In this document: positions 42,185 to 53,710 of the stretch, piece after piece
Position numbering within the stretch: position 1 is the stretch's first letter
Layout: every line of letters begins with the position of its first letter
Origin: Adineta vaga
Lineage: Eukaryota; Rotifera
Direction: 5' to 3'
DNA length: 64,000 nt
NCBI GenBank assembly: GCA_021613535.1
Contig: CP075497.1
Span: 9,300,001 to 9,364,000, forward strand
Program-made: the position numbers and the translations under genes
Notes under the pieces: model-generated
Databases searched by the model: none
What the model was told of the DNA's origin: nothing
The model's input: only the letters and a program-made list of their open reading frames with translations

Positions 42185-44950
42185 TTATTCAACCAATTGA
42201 TTTCGTAAATGTTCCAGTATCGCTTGTGTACCTTTCGCTATTGTTGCTGGTCGTGGTAATTTGAATGGATTACCTAAAAAATCAAAGTTATAACTTTCTT
42301 CAATACACGTATAAATGATTGACCTGTGACATCAAGTGATTTCAGTGATGTACATTTACTTAATTCAGCTGGTAATCGTTGAATATTATTATTTCGTACA
42401 TTAAAAGTACATAAGGTTGTCGAAATCTTAACGATACCTTGAGGATCAAGTTCAACCAATTGATTATCATTAGCAAGAATTTCTTGAATATGTTTTAGTT
42501 CATAGAGAACAGATGGTAATCGAACAAATCTAATGAATATAGTTGAAAACGATTTTTTTCGTTTTATCAGTACAATATATATACTTATTCATCGATAGAT
42601 TTATAATTTGTAAATGATCGAGCGAGCTCAATTCAACTGGAAGATCTGTCAAACGATTTGTACTAATAACAGCAAAATGATATGTTAAGTCTATGGAATA
42701 GTTTCTTATTACCTTAAGTCTAGGAATCTTAATTCTTTTAATTGAGCAACTTGTGAATTGAGTTGTAATAAACCATTTGCTGACATGTCCAAATGAAGTA
42801 AACATTCAGATAACTTTACCAATCTACATGCATGCGCAAATAAGATATTTTTCTTTGAGAAGAAAAGAAACTCTTTCCATATCACCATATTGTTAAAAAA
42901 AAACATTCCCGTCACCGTTATTTCGAATAGGTTGAACTACATGCATATTCACTACAAAATCTCACCTTTTCATACTTTCACGGACTAACTTTCGAAACAG
43001 ATGGACTTTTATCGTTCAAATTCAGAGAATAACTTACACATTTGGCATTTCTGTAAATTTATTTTTCGATAAATTCACATGGGATGGTTTTTCTTTCGAA
43101 ATAAGTTCAATTGATTCATCCGATAGAGTTGATACATTTTTATGACTAGAATTAAAATTGAATGATCAGATTGATACAATTACTATCGTTTTCTACCTAA
43201 GATCAAATGTTCCAGTACTTCGTACAACATGATGTTCTGTGTATAGACGACGTTTTCTTTCATCTTCAGTTTCGACTGGTTTTGGAATATCAAATGTTTT
43301 CTGAACTTCACCACTACCATCACCACCACTGCCATCATCCACGGTTAATCGATTTCGAAGATATTTCATAATTGCGTCTGTTCCAAGCTAAACATAGATC
43401 ATAAATAATCATTTTCTCGATACTCTTTCGACTTACACGAATAACATCTTTACGAATCTTTCCTAAAGGATTGCCAATGACACTGATATTTTTCATTTTT
43501 TTATTCAAAGCAATTTTTGAAGGTAAACTAAATGATATTATAAGAATAAGAATAATAAAGTTTTACTGAAATAGCATATACATACTCTGCAAGATCATTA
43601 TTTGTGACATCAAGTCTTTCTAAGTTTGGTAAGAGCGCTATTTGATCTGGTAGAAGTCGTATTTTATTACCACGAACATTGAGAGAGATCAATGATAAGA
43701 GTGATTCCAGATGATTATCAGTTATTTCAGTCAACTGATTATCTGCTAAATGAATTTCCTAGAAAATAGAATCAAGAATAAATATCTCCTTGTGATTACA
43801 AAAAATTTTGATGTACCTTTAATCTAGCACATTGATTAAAACATGGAAAAATCGTTAATCGATTCGAATTCGCATGGATTTCCTCAAGATTAATTAAATC
43901 TCCAAAACTTTCAGGTAATTGCGTCAATTGGTTATGACTGATGTCTAATGAACGAAGATCTATTCACAACAAAGATTCATGTATTCAATGTGTTTTAGAT
44001 AAAGCTGAATAGTTATACTGTAGAGAGCTCCAAATTCATTCGGAAGAGCACGAAGACGATTTTTTGCAAGTGTTAGTTTGGTTAATTTTGTTAAATAACC
44101 GAGTTGTTTTGGAAAGATTTCAAATTCATTCTCCGATAAATCCTAAACAGAAATAAAATCGATCAAAAGAATCTCGCATGATTGATGACAGACTAGTTCT
44201 TGAAGATAGGAAAGATCACCAATTTTATTTGATAATTTGGTGAGCTGATTACGTGATAGATTTAAATATAGAAGTGACGAACAATAGAAGAGTCCATCTG
44301 GTAATATTGTTAATTGATTCTGACTAAGAACAAGTTTTTCTAATACTCTCAGACGTCGTATAGAATCAGGTATAGAAGTTAATTTATTATTATGAACCTA
44401 GAGCGAAGAAGAAAAAAAAGGTAAGGTATGAGTCGATGAAATCAGAAAGGAAACACATACATTAAGAACAAGTAAATAATCTAATAATTCAATTTCATTG
44501 GGCAGAGTAACCAATAAATTTGATGATAAATCAAGTGTTTTCAGTGGTTCGCGTGTCCACCAACCTTCTGGATTACTTTGATTAAAATCGGGTATTTTTG
44601 TCTTTGGACGTTGTTGATTTTCATCTTCAACAATTTCATCTTGAAAGATCTCTGTAGGAACTGAAGAAAACCATCATTTAATTCCATATAGATATATCGA
44701 TCATGAATTTACCTTCAGTTAAACCACGTGATGCTAAATTAAGTATACCATTTGTACGTGATCCTTTAATTAGTTTAAGTAGATAACTACGTGGTACTTG
44801 CTGACCACTGGCAATCAAATATTCAGTATCATTTACATCATTAGAAAGCGCAAGATTATTAGCACGTTTTTCGATTCCTCGAACTGACCGATTTGTCGTA
44901 GACGAAGGTCGAAGAGGTGGCTGTCGTTTCGTAGATGACGAAGACGCCAT
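42185..44950 (-). CDS. LRRC40: LRRC40-like leucine-rich repeat protein
   Basis: About 12 exons from ATG 44950 to TAA 42185-42187. After a Ser/Arg-rich start come GILNLASRGLTEVP, the WW motif region (EGWWTREPLKTLDLSSN) and about 20 LRRs such as IPDSIRRLRVLEKLVLSQNQ, LPDQIALLPNLERLDVTNN and LPVELSSLDHLQIINLSMN. The ending is NPFKLPRPATIAKGTQAILE followed by HLRNQLVE. The order, the hinge with GNPLGKIRKDVI and the final cap match vertebrate LRRC40. The molecular role of LRRC40 is poorly known; the repeats predict a protein-binding solenoid. The gene starts 43 bases after the TRMT10A stop on the same strand with an acceptor 6 bases before its ATG, so it is probably the second cistron of a bicistronic unit. 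Confidence 0.9.
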
Positions 44951-44956
44951 TTATAT

Positions 44957-44980
44957 CTAGAATAACAAAAAAAAAAGTTA
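44957..44980 (-). promoter_or_regulatory. Intercistronic trans-splice acceptor, TRMT10A-LRRC40
   Basis: On the minus strand a run of ten T residues and TTGTTATTCTAG end six bases before the LRRC40 ATG, within a 43-base gap after the TRMT10A stop. There is no room for a promoter or for a separate 5' exon downstream of the TRMT10A stop. Confidence 0.6.
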
Positions 44981-44993
44981 ACATCGAATACAG

Positions 44994-45944
44994 TTATAAA
45001 GAAAGTGGTGGTGGATCTTCTCCTTCGTCAACTTCTTCTCGTCGTTCATGAATTTCAGCGCATGGTTCCGGATCATCAGGATGATTCGGTGAGATAGTTT
45101 TTGGTATGTCATCATCATCATCATCATCATCATCACCGTCATCCTCTGTTACAGCTTGTTGTTTTCTTTTCGGTATATTTTGTTCAAAAGCTTTCTTCCA
45201 ATCTCCTAATTGAATATAATTCAAAAGTATTTCCATAACATGATTACACGCCAGTACACGACGTGTATTCAATTTAATAAATTCATCAATTGGTAAACGT
45301 GCATGTCGCCATTTATTTGCCACAGCTAATTGATAACATAAACCTTTGCGTGAATTATGATCAACAATACCACCAATAATATAAACCGTTCGTTCATCAA
45401 GTGGTTCAGTACTACTTAGAACATTTTCTGATTCACTTGTTAAATAAAGTATATCATCATGAGGAAAGACTTCTTCTAATGGTTCATTTCGTAAATGAAT
45501 ATCCCAATTTTTTGCACTATTTACTACTAGACGTTTCTCTAATTGACCATCAACATTAGTAATATAAAATTGACATGGTGCTGATAGACGACGATTTGAT
45601 GAATAACAAAAAGCAATTTGTTTTTGAAGACTACCAATATCTTTATCGTTCATCATAGAATCATAACGACAATCAATACAAATTCGTATACGACAAGATG
45701 AATTTTCCATTCGATTATTTTTTAGACTATTACGAGAGATCAATGAGTTTTCATCAGCATTTTTCAATTTATCAATACGACGTTGTTTTTGTTTTGCTTT
45801 TTCTTCTTTTCGTTTGGATTTTCGTCGTTCAAGCATTAATTCATAACGTTTTTGTTTACGTTGTTGATTTTTAGAGATTTTTGAAGGTTTATCGGCATCT
45901 TCTACCGTTGTTGCAGTCGATATTGGTTCTTCTTCGTTTGACAT
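44994..45944 (-). CDS. TRMT10A: TRMT10A, tRNA (guanine-9-N1) methyltransferase
   Basis: A single exon of 316 residues. I chose ATG 45944, which has TTTAG two bases ahead of it; the open frame reaches back to 46094 but the extra 50 residues look unlike the family. A Lys/Arg-rich N-terminal helix (RKSKRKEEKAKQKQRRI) precedes the SPOUT methyltransferase domain with RICIDCRYDSMMNDKDIGSL, LYLTSESENVL, YIIGGIVDHNSRKGLCYQLA, ARLPIDEFIKLNTRRVLACN and VMEILLNYIQLGDWKKAF. The enzyme uses S-adenosylmethionine to make m1G9 in cytosolic or nuclear tRNAs; the IVDHN loop and LN-RRVLA match the active region. The tail is acidic, with a poly-Asp run. It is the probable first cistron with LRRC40. Confidence 0.93.
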   Translation of the reverse strand: MSNEEEPISTATTVEDADKPSKISKNQQRKQKRYELMLERRKSKRKEEKAKQKQRRIDKLKNADENSLISRNSLKNNRMENSSCRIRICIDCRYDSMMNDKDIGSLQKQIAFCYSSNRRLSAPCQFYITNVDGQLEKRLVVNSAKNWDIHLRNEPLEEVFPHDDILYLTSESENVLSSTEPLDERTVYIIGGIVDHNSRKGLCYQLAVANKWRHARLPIDEFIKLNTRRVLACNHVMEILLNYIQLGDWKKAFEQNIPKRKQQAVTEDDGDDDDDDDDDIPKTISPNHPDDPEPCAEIHERREEVDEGEDPPPLSL

Positions 45945-46369
45945 GTCTAAATAAATGAAAAGGTATTGCACAACGTATTTCTCAATTTTACACATCATGA
46001 AATCATGATCTTCTATTAAATCAAATGAACAAGTCTCTATAGCGATGGGATTATGATATGAAGATGATAAGTCGAAAAAATGACTCATCATCACTATATG
46101 TCGTTAGGGGTGCTAATTTCCAGAGATTACATTTTTTTTCACTAGATGTCACTAATTCGTAAATCATTATGTTCTATTGGTTATTTCTTTTATCGGTCAT
46201 AATAGTGCATCCATTGTATGCGCACTTATGCATCCTCTATTCTGAAGCATAGATGCTTAGTTTTTTTCATTTACGTATAAAACCTATTTTATATTGAAAC
46301 CATTAATGTGGTCAAAAGATAAACTTGTTCCAAATGCGCGAATTAGACTTTTTGTCGTTTTTCTTTTAG
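45945..46369. other. Divergent promoter region
   Basis: 425 bases between the divergent TRMT10A and C2H2 genes. Pyrimidine-AG acceptors abut both start codons: CATTTATTTAG ending at 45947 on the minus strand, and TTTTCTTTTAG ending at 46369 on the plus strand. Confidence 0.5.
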
Positions 46370-48523
46370 ATGTCATTAAATCGTGTTAGTCTTGTCGATT
46401 ATAATAGTCCATCTTCGTCCTCATCAACTCAACGTGTACTTCATTGTACAATATGCAATATCTATCCTCGAAGTCTGCAAGCATATGTTGAACATTTAGA
46501 TATTCGACATCGTGATGAAGAAGTAGAAGTCGCATGTCCTGTTGATGGTTGTGAAGAAACATTTCCATCTGTTGCTCGATTTAAAATTCATATTCGAAAA
46601 ATACATTCAACACCAACAAATAATAAAAGTTCAACAGCTACCAGTGGATTACTTTCATCATCAAATGTCACAACCATCAGAACCAATAATGATATTGATG
46701 AAGCATCATCTGATGATGATGAAGATACTCATCGTCGAAGTAGTTATCTTAAACGACCGAAATTAGATGGGAAAAAACGTTTTGGAACAGTGAGTCGAAT
46801 GACAAAAATGGAACCCAATGATTCAATGGAATATTCATTGAAAAGTGAAGATGAATTTGCTGATGTAAATTGTTTGAAATATTCATATTGATCATAATTC
46901 TTCACCTTTCTTTTTCTATCTATAGATTCAATTTGAAGATCCAGAATGGATGCCCGTCTCCGAACGAGTATGTATTTCATCAATATTCATTTCGTAACTA
47001 AAATATGTTGCGCTATGTAGCGTGGTACATTGTATACACCAAATATGAGTTTGATGGGTGAAGATGAAGAGAGTGGAAGTGCAATGACACCGGTTTCTCG
47101 AACGAGTGGACGCGTTCGTTGTTATCCACCGATTCCTCATCCACCTCAACTACCAGAACTTTCAGAACGTGTTCAAACATGTTTAGAAAATGGTTTGTAC
47201 TTTGCTTAAAGCACGAACATCATTGATGTTGATTTTAAATAGGACAAGCTGCACAAGTTTTGCAAGAATTTATCAATGAAACAGCAGAATTTTTTATGAA
47301 AACTTATCCACAATTAAAAACCGGCCGTGAATATCGTAAAATTGGTTTAGCTTTAATTAAAAAATATCCTTGTTTGGCTGAAAAAGGCAATCATCTTAAA
47401 CCTGAAGTAAGAAATAAAACTTCTCCTATCGCTCGATTTCTAACTCACTTTCTTCTAGGCTTTACTTTGTCGTAAATTATCGATCAAAATGCGTAATATG
47501 CGCCAGAAGATCCGTGCTAAAACCGGTCGAATCGAAAAAAATGACAATCGAATCCATCAAAACAGTAAGTTAATCATAAGGTTTATATTAAAGTAAAGAA
47601 AATCATCTTGAAATATTAAATTAGATGATGCATATTATGATGCAATTACTGCTAAACTTCGTCAGATTCAAGGACAAGTTCAATATTCCACTCTCTATAA
47701 GCAATATTTATCAAAAACACATACTCGCCGACGAGAATGGTTGAGTAATAATGCTGATCTTAATCTCTATGGGATTTTACAAGAATTACCATTTATGGCT
47801 GGAAAAGAATTCGTAAGACGATTCTTTTTTCTTTAGTTCGTATCGAAATTAATAAGCCTTTTCTTTTCTAGTTAACTGGTGAATATGGTCTTTTACGTGG
47901 AAGACATATTTCATCATTTAGTAAAACAATTGGTCTTGTACTTGATATATTAACAAAACATTTTGCAATACGAAAACGAGAGAATATGGATTTAACCTAT
48001 CGTTTATGTTTAACACAATTATGTCGAACACTAAATTGTAGTTTTATTATACAAAATAAACAAGTATGTAGTAGAAAGTGAGAAGTTGTTAAGATTAATT
48101 CATTTCTTCTTCTCGTCTAGACCGATGGGCTGAAAGCAACCGATAAAGAATCCGATGATAGTAGTCATTTACGTTTAACCGTGATGGATTTTGTTAATGG
48201 AACATCATCTTATTTTCTTTTTTATGGCCGAAAACCTCTTTGCGAATTAGCAACAGGTCAAGGGATGTTAAAACAAGCTTTACTTCTTTTTCTCGTTACT
48301 TTTGAAGTATACATGGTCGATGTACCCGAAGACTATTACGGTAAGAAATATTGATAGCTATACTTTCATCTATTCATGAACGAATGCTATTTTAGAAGCG
48401 GTCAGTTTACTTCGATTAGTCGTATTCGGTAATATTTATGAAAATGAAGTACCCGAATCAGGTGAAGCTCAACGTTTGGTGGCCATCATTGAAGATAGTT
48501 TAAAAACCACCAATGTATCATGA
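46370..48523 (+). CDS. C2H2 zinc-finger protein with an unassigned helical domain
   Basis: About eight exons; the ATG at 46370 follows an acceptor directly. Two C2H2-type fingers lie at residues 26-80 (LHCTICNIYPRSLQAYVEHLDIRH and VACPVDGCEETFPSVARFKIHIRKIH). An acidic Ser-rich stretch, a basic KRPKLDGKKR nuclear signal and Pro-rich linkers follow. The C-terminal half includes FMKTYPQLKTGREYRKIG, ALIKKYPCLAE, RRREWLSNNADLNLYGIL, ELPFMAGKEFL and YFLFYGRKPLCELATG. This half resembles the conserved helical region of SAMD3-like animal proteins, but only weakly. It is probably nuclear. I do not recognise an orthologue. Intron phases agree at all junctions checked. Confidence 0.65.
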
Positions 48524-48697
48524 TGATACAAACTAGATGTTTATTTTAAATATATCCCTTTTTCCTGTCGTTTGTTTGTTTGTTTTTGTTGTACATAATA
48601 ATATTCTAAACTTGACTTGCCGCTAAAAAAAAGATAATAATATATCTATCACTTTATTTGAAATTTTTCGTTAACTAAGTTCTATTCTTTGAAATTT

Positions 48698-50546
48698 ATG
48701 GCATGTTCATCGAATTCTCAAGCATTGAGTATGTATTCGAGAGAGAATAGATAAGATTGTGAATGAATAGTTTTTGAAAGTATACAGTGTCTTTATGTGA
48801 TCGATTGAAACAACGTTATGAAAATAATCAACAAAATTGGCAATCATTATTTCAAGTTAAAGAAAATGAAAGACATATTTAGCAGTTTATTTGTTTTATT
48901 GATTTTAGGGTGAAATTCGAGAAAAAAATGTTCGAGATAATGAATTTATTCGATATATTGTTAATACAATCATTGAACAAGCGAAACATAATATTGTTAT
49001 ATCTGAAGTTCGATTGATATGTGCACGAATGTTGCATTCAGTAATGTTTCGTTCTAGCTACCTGATGTCATTCGAACATTACATTGTGAAGCAGAAGCTC
49101 TTATACGAAAGAATGTAAGATATCTTTTCACTATTATGTTTCGATCTGTATTTAAATATGTAAAGCGAATGATTACGTTAGAAGAAGCTATTAATCAAGT
49201 ACAACAAATTGGTGCTAAGAAATATCCATATTTAAAACGAGTCAAAGTAATTCAGTTTTTTTTCCGAAGATTCTTTTCGTTTTTTTATGATCAAAGGAAA
49301 TACTTGTAGCCATTAACTACAGAAGATTTTGTTAGAGAAGTGATGCGTGAAGTATTCAATCGTATTGGAACCATTATCACTTTAGATATGGTAATGATCA
49401 GTAGCTGTCTATGATTAAAATGGTCTATATTAAACTAGTTTTAGATCGAAAATATTTGTCAATTTACCACTTGTTCTGCAAAACAATTACTTTGTGCAAT
49501 GGTTTGTTTGTGAAGTGAAGTGAAAAATTCATCGAGAGAAATCATTGTCTATCCTAGCCAGCGATTGATGTGAATGAAGCTAGTTCGCTAATTATTGAAG
49601 ATATTCTGCGTAATCAACATGAAATTGATAAAGATTCAAGTATAGCTTTAGTTTTCAATAGTTCAACTCTTTATTTTTGAAGTTTTCCAGAAGACGGTAT
49701 CATGAAACAAAATATAGTTAAAGAAAGAAGCATGATATTTGGATCTTCATCACCGAAGTCAACACATAAAACGAAACAAACACAGTCACCTAAGAATTCG
49801 TCTTACTCACAACAATTATCTCAAAACAGCAATAATCAAATGTAAACTTTTTTTTACAAAACTGATATCAGATTCTTAGAGCTGTGAATTTTTTCAACTG
49901 AAATAATTAGTGATTCAACTGAAAAGGAATTTTTGAAATCAGACAACGTTACATTCGTTCGTGAGAATAAGCAACACAATTCAACGAAAAAATCAAAATC
50001 GTCCAATATTTCGGCGAATGCTGTTACATCGTTTGATAGCGATTCAAAATTGTCCAAAACAAGCAAGACAAATATTGTATAAAATAGCTATGTCAAATTG
50101 ATATTTTTATAGTGATACTGCCCACAACGAACAATACCTACAACGATCATGAACGAAAGGCAAAAGTCAAGTATTCTCAAGTAAAATCAGATACACAAAC
50201 GTATTCAATTCATTCACAAGATGGTTTGCCTACTAAAACCAGAAGATCACCTACACTATCATCAATAAATATAAATGACAATGCTATTGTTGACAAACGT
50301 ATCGATCCAGCTACATCATTAGATAAGATGTCTTCAAAACATCGTCCTTTTATTCTCGAAGTTATGCACAAATTAGATCAGAGAACGATGAATTCTCATT
50401 CAAAAACACTTCTTTCATCTATGCGTTACTATACCAAGTATTGTCATGATAATTCTGACAGCACTGATAATGAAGAACTAACAGCTGAATCTGATATGGA
50501 ATATTGTCCTCTAGGAGCTGCACTTCAACATCGATTCACACAATAA
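48698..50546 (+). CDS. Unidentified helical protein with Ser/Lys-rich tail
   Basis: The exons join in frame from ATG 48698 (MACSSNSQAL, donor after 48728) to a stop at 50546. The N-terminal half is helical: SLCDRLKQRYENNQQNW, NEFIRYIVNTIIEQAKHNIV, MITLEEAINQVQQIGAKKYP, DFVREVMREVFNRIGTIITL and EASSLIIEDILRNQHEID. The C-terminal half is Ser/Thr/Lys/Gln-rich and disordered, ending KYCHDNSDSTDNEELTAES and EYCPLGAALQHRFTQ. Two junctions are uncertain. Near 49021-49057 a 50-base intron (or a 17-base one) is needed to hold the frame. Near 50081-50160 the acceptor must be the AAAG at about 50160. I know no family for it. The first half could be a dimer or coiled-coil module. Confidence 0.5.
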
Positions 50547-51126
50547 ATATGGATTGAAATCAATCTTTCATTTCATCAAGAATAACATAAGAGTAATAAA
50601 TCTTTCGATATATTTACTCTTAACAGATATAATAGAAATACTTGCGTCTTTTTTTCTTCTTCTTCTAATTACAACCTAGTAATGTCGTTTACTCATTGTT
50701 CTGGCCGGCAAGAAAGAAAGAAAAAGAAAAAAAAATGTATACACACGTTCTATAGTGTAAGCATTGCCGTTGATGATCAGACTCTTATTTCTCATCGTCA
50801 ACTAGTGGTCGTTTCTATTCCTTTTTTTTCTACAACGTTCTGTCGTTGTTAGCGAACATGTTCGTATGCTCTAGGATTTTTTTCTATCAGAAAAAAAACG
50901 AGAGAGAAGAAAAAGAAGAAAAAAAGCGAGTGTGTAGGCGGAGCAATATGACTGAACGCTGAGAGCGCGAGTAGTAATATTCGAGGCGATGGTAAAGAGG
51001 TTTATTTTTCTTTTTCTATTCAGTATACTGGGCACATAAACAGTGACATTAAAAAAGAAGAGAAAAGAAAAAGGTATTTTCAATCTTTCTTTTTTCGTTA
51101 TTACATCGTCACACCTTTTGAACAAC
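50547..51126. other. Intergenic region upstream of NHE8
   Basis: Promoter-side spacer with purine-rich runs (GAAAGAAAGAAAAAG at about 50712, GAGAGAAGAAAAAG at about 50900). No gene was seen. Confidence 0.5.
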
Positions 51127-53511
51127 ATGTCTGAGTTATCATCATCATCCCAAATATTTATTCTCCTAGTATTATTAATCATTTGTGTTTTGATTATTCA
51201 TTTAATAATTCGTAAACGTTTTAATTATATCCCAGAAAGTGTAGCGATTATTTATATTGGTGGAATATTTGGTTTAATTTTAAAAATTTACAATCAATGG
51301 ACAAGCAAAAATCAAGATTCAACAACAGTAATCGGACAAGCATCGACGCCATTGTTAAATTCCAATATATTTTTCATGCTTTTTCTTCCACCAATTATAT
51401 TTGAACAAGGTTATCATTTACATAAAGGAAATTTTTTCCGAAATCTGGGCACGATTTCAACATTTGCAATATTTGGTACAACCATCAATGCACTTGTGAC
51501 AGGTGCCGGTCTATATGTATTAGGGAGCATGAATTTATCATATAAATTACCATGGAGAGAATGTTTCATTATTGGATCGTTAAATTCTGGTAAGAATTGT
51601 ATTTATTTACTTATTTTGTTTATTCTTTTATATTTTTAGCAATCGATCCTGTTGCTATTCTCTCAATATTTCAAGTATTGAATGTTGATCAATTATTGTA
51701 TATGCTTGTTTTTGGTGAATCGATATTGAATGATGCTGTTGCAATTGTATTGACAAATGTGATCGTTGAATCTAAACGACAACTTGGAAATATTAATGGA
51801 ACAAAATTAACAGCTTATTCAATGATTGGTTTATTGGCAAGTTCAAATTTAACTACATTACCATCCGTAACAACAACACAACGATATCGAAATCATGATG
51901 GTGTAATTCCACATCGTGGTCATTCGTCTTTATATGAACCAAAAGCAGAACTTACAAATGTTTTTTCGGATAATAACGATAAATATCCTTTAATAAATAA
52001 TGATGATAATAGTGAAGATCCAGAAAGTAATGAAGCGAGTGTAATTGACGCATATCGTGATGGAACAAATATTCCAGCTAAGAAGAAAAAGAGACAACGT
52101 AATTGTATTCTAATTTGAAATAAACATGTGTTTATTTACTAAGTTCATTTTAGTACCATCAAAAATCAAACGAGCAGTTCAAATTAACAGTACGACAATA
52201 TCTTGGACATCACAAATCGTTTCATCCGCGAAGGTTTTAATGCAAACGTCAACGAAATTTTCTTTCATGTTCTATTCCTCTGGTTTTCTTGGTCTTGTTT
52301 TTGGATTGTCCAGTGCATTATTAACAAAATATCTTGCATTTGATAAAAGTTCATTATCATTAGAAATTTCACTTCTTCTTCTTACTGCATATGCTTCGTA
52401 TATGTTTGCGGAAATTTTCCATCTATCTGGTATTATGTCTATACTTGTTTGTGGATTAACGATGTCACATTATACACATGAAAATCTTTCAAGTGTTGGT
52501 CGACAATCCATTACTGTAATGTTTCGTACGATAGCATTTCTTGCTGAAACTTGTGTTTTTGTTTATTTGGGTGTGGGAATATTTGAATATCAACATGCAT
52601 TTCATCCAAAATTGATTTTTTGGACAATCGTATTAACAATAGTTGGACGTGCTGCACATGTTTTTCCACTCTCATTTATGATGAATTGTTTTCGATCGAA
52701 ACAACATCGAATTACATTTCCAATGCAGTTAATTATGTGGATTGCTGGATTGAGAGGTAAATAATTTTCTTTGATTCAATCATCACGATTGGATAAACGT
52801 ACTAATGTATGATTTACATCATATTGTATCTTCTTTATGTTGATTTGTGTTCATATTCAACCCTGTTTTTTAGGTGCCATTTCTTACGCATTGTCTGTTC
52901 ATGTTGGTCAATATTATGGTGAACATGAAGAAGAATTGAAACGAACACTTGTTACAACGACATTAGTAACTGTTCTATTTACAATTGTTGCTTTAGGTGG
53001 TCTAACCATTCCTGTCGTTAAATATCTTCGACGTCATTCATCAATCTCTCCACGATCGATCGAATCTGATGATGAACCAAATCGACGTACAATGATGAGT
53101 AAAACAATGCAATTCGATGAATTACTTAATGAAGATGAAAATTATATGCATCAAAGAAAGAATAATTTCAATGATGATGATATTGATAATTATGAGATAC
53201 ATTTTGCTAGTCCAAATACAATGAAAGGTTTAGAAAAACTCAATGAATTCTATATTAAACCATTACTCATACGGAAAACATCATTAAAACCAACGAATGA
53301 ACATGAAATTCGAGAACATGATCGTAAACCATTATTATCAACAAATGGCAAGCAATCCTTGTTACTGAATAATGATGAAGATGACGATGAAGATGGAGAA
53401 GATGATTTGCTTGTTGTGAATCAATTAAGACAAGAAAATTTTCAATTGAAAACAATCAATAAAAATTCGAAAGATACAAAACGAATAAATCCAACATCTC
53501 ATGATACATAA
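51127..53511 (+). CDS. SLC9A8: NHE8-type Na+(K+)/H+ exchanger
   Basis: Four coding exons: 51127-51589, from 51640 to about 52100, 52154-52755 and about 52874-53511. I chose ATG 51127 (MSELSSSSQ) just before TM1. The CPA1 exchanger core is clear: FFMLFLPPIIFEQGYHLHKG, AIDPVAILSIFQVLNVD (the ion-binding ND/DP region), MLVFGESILNDAVAIVLTN, LSGIMSILVCGLTMSHYTH, AETCVFVYLGVGIFEY and MWIAGLRGAISYALSVH. These fit NHE8 best, the Golgi and endosomal exchanger that sets luminal pH. The cytosolic tail is acidic with poly-Asp/Glu. Between IVLTN and TKFSFMFYSS there are roughly 100 extra hydrophilic residues compared with vertebrate NHE8, ending in AKKKKRQR. Confidence 0.88.
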
Positions 53512-53710
53512 TATTCGTGTCTATTTTTTTTGCTGTTGTTAATCTATGTTGTGAAAAAAAAGTTATAAAAGTCATACATACATATATAGACGTATATTTA
53601 TTATTCGGTTTTTTTCTGTTGCCTCGTTCTATTTCGTCAATAAAAAGTAAAAAAAAAACAATAACGAAAACGTTCATTTAAAAATATAGAATTTGAGAAT
53701 GTTAAACAAC

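Noticed and set aside
45945-46094. 50-residue N-terminal extension of TRMT10A as a mitochondrial signal
   Set aside because: A splice acceptor lies just before ATG 45944, and the extension is not rich in Arg as import signals are.
49041-49057. A 17-base intron (gtaatgtttcgttctag)
   Set aside because: It restores the frame and has GT-AG ends, but a 50-base intron starting at GTTCGA in the same exon does so too and has the length usual in this genome.
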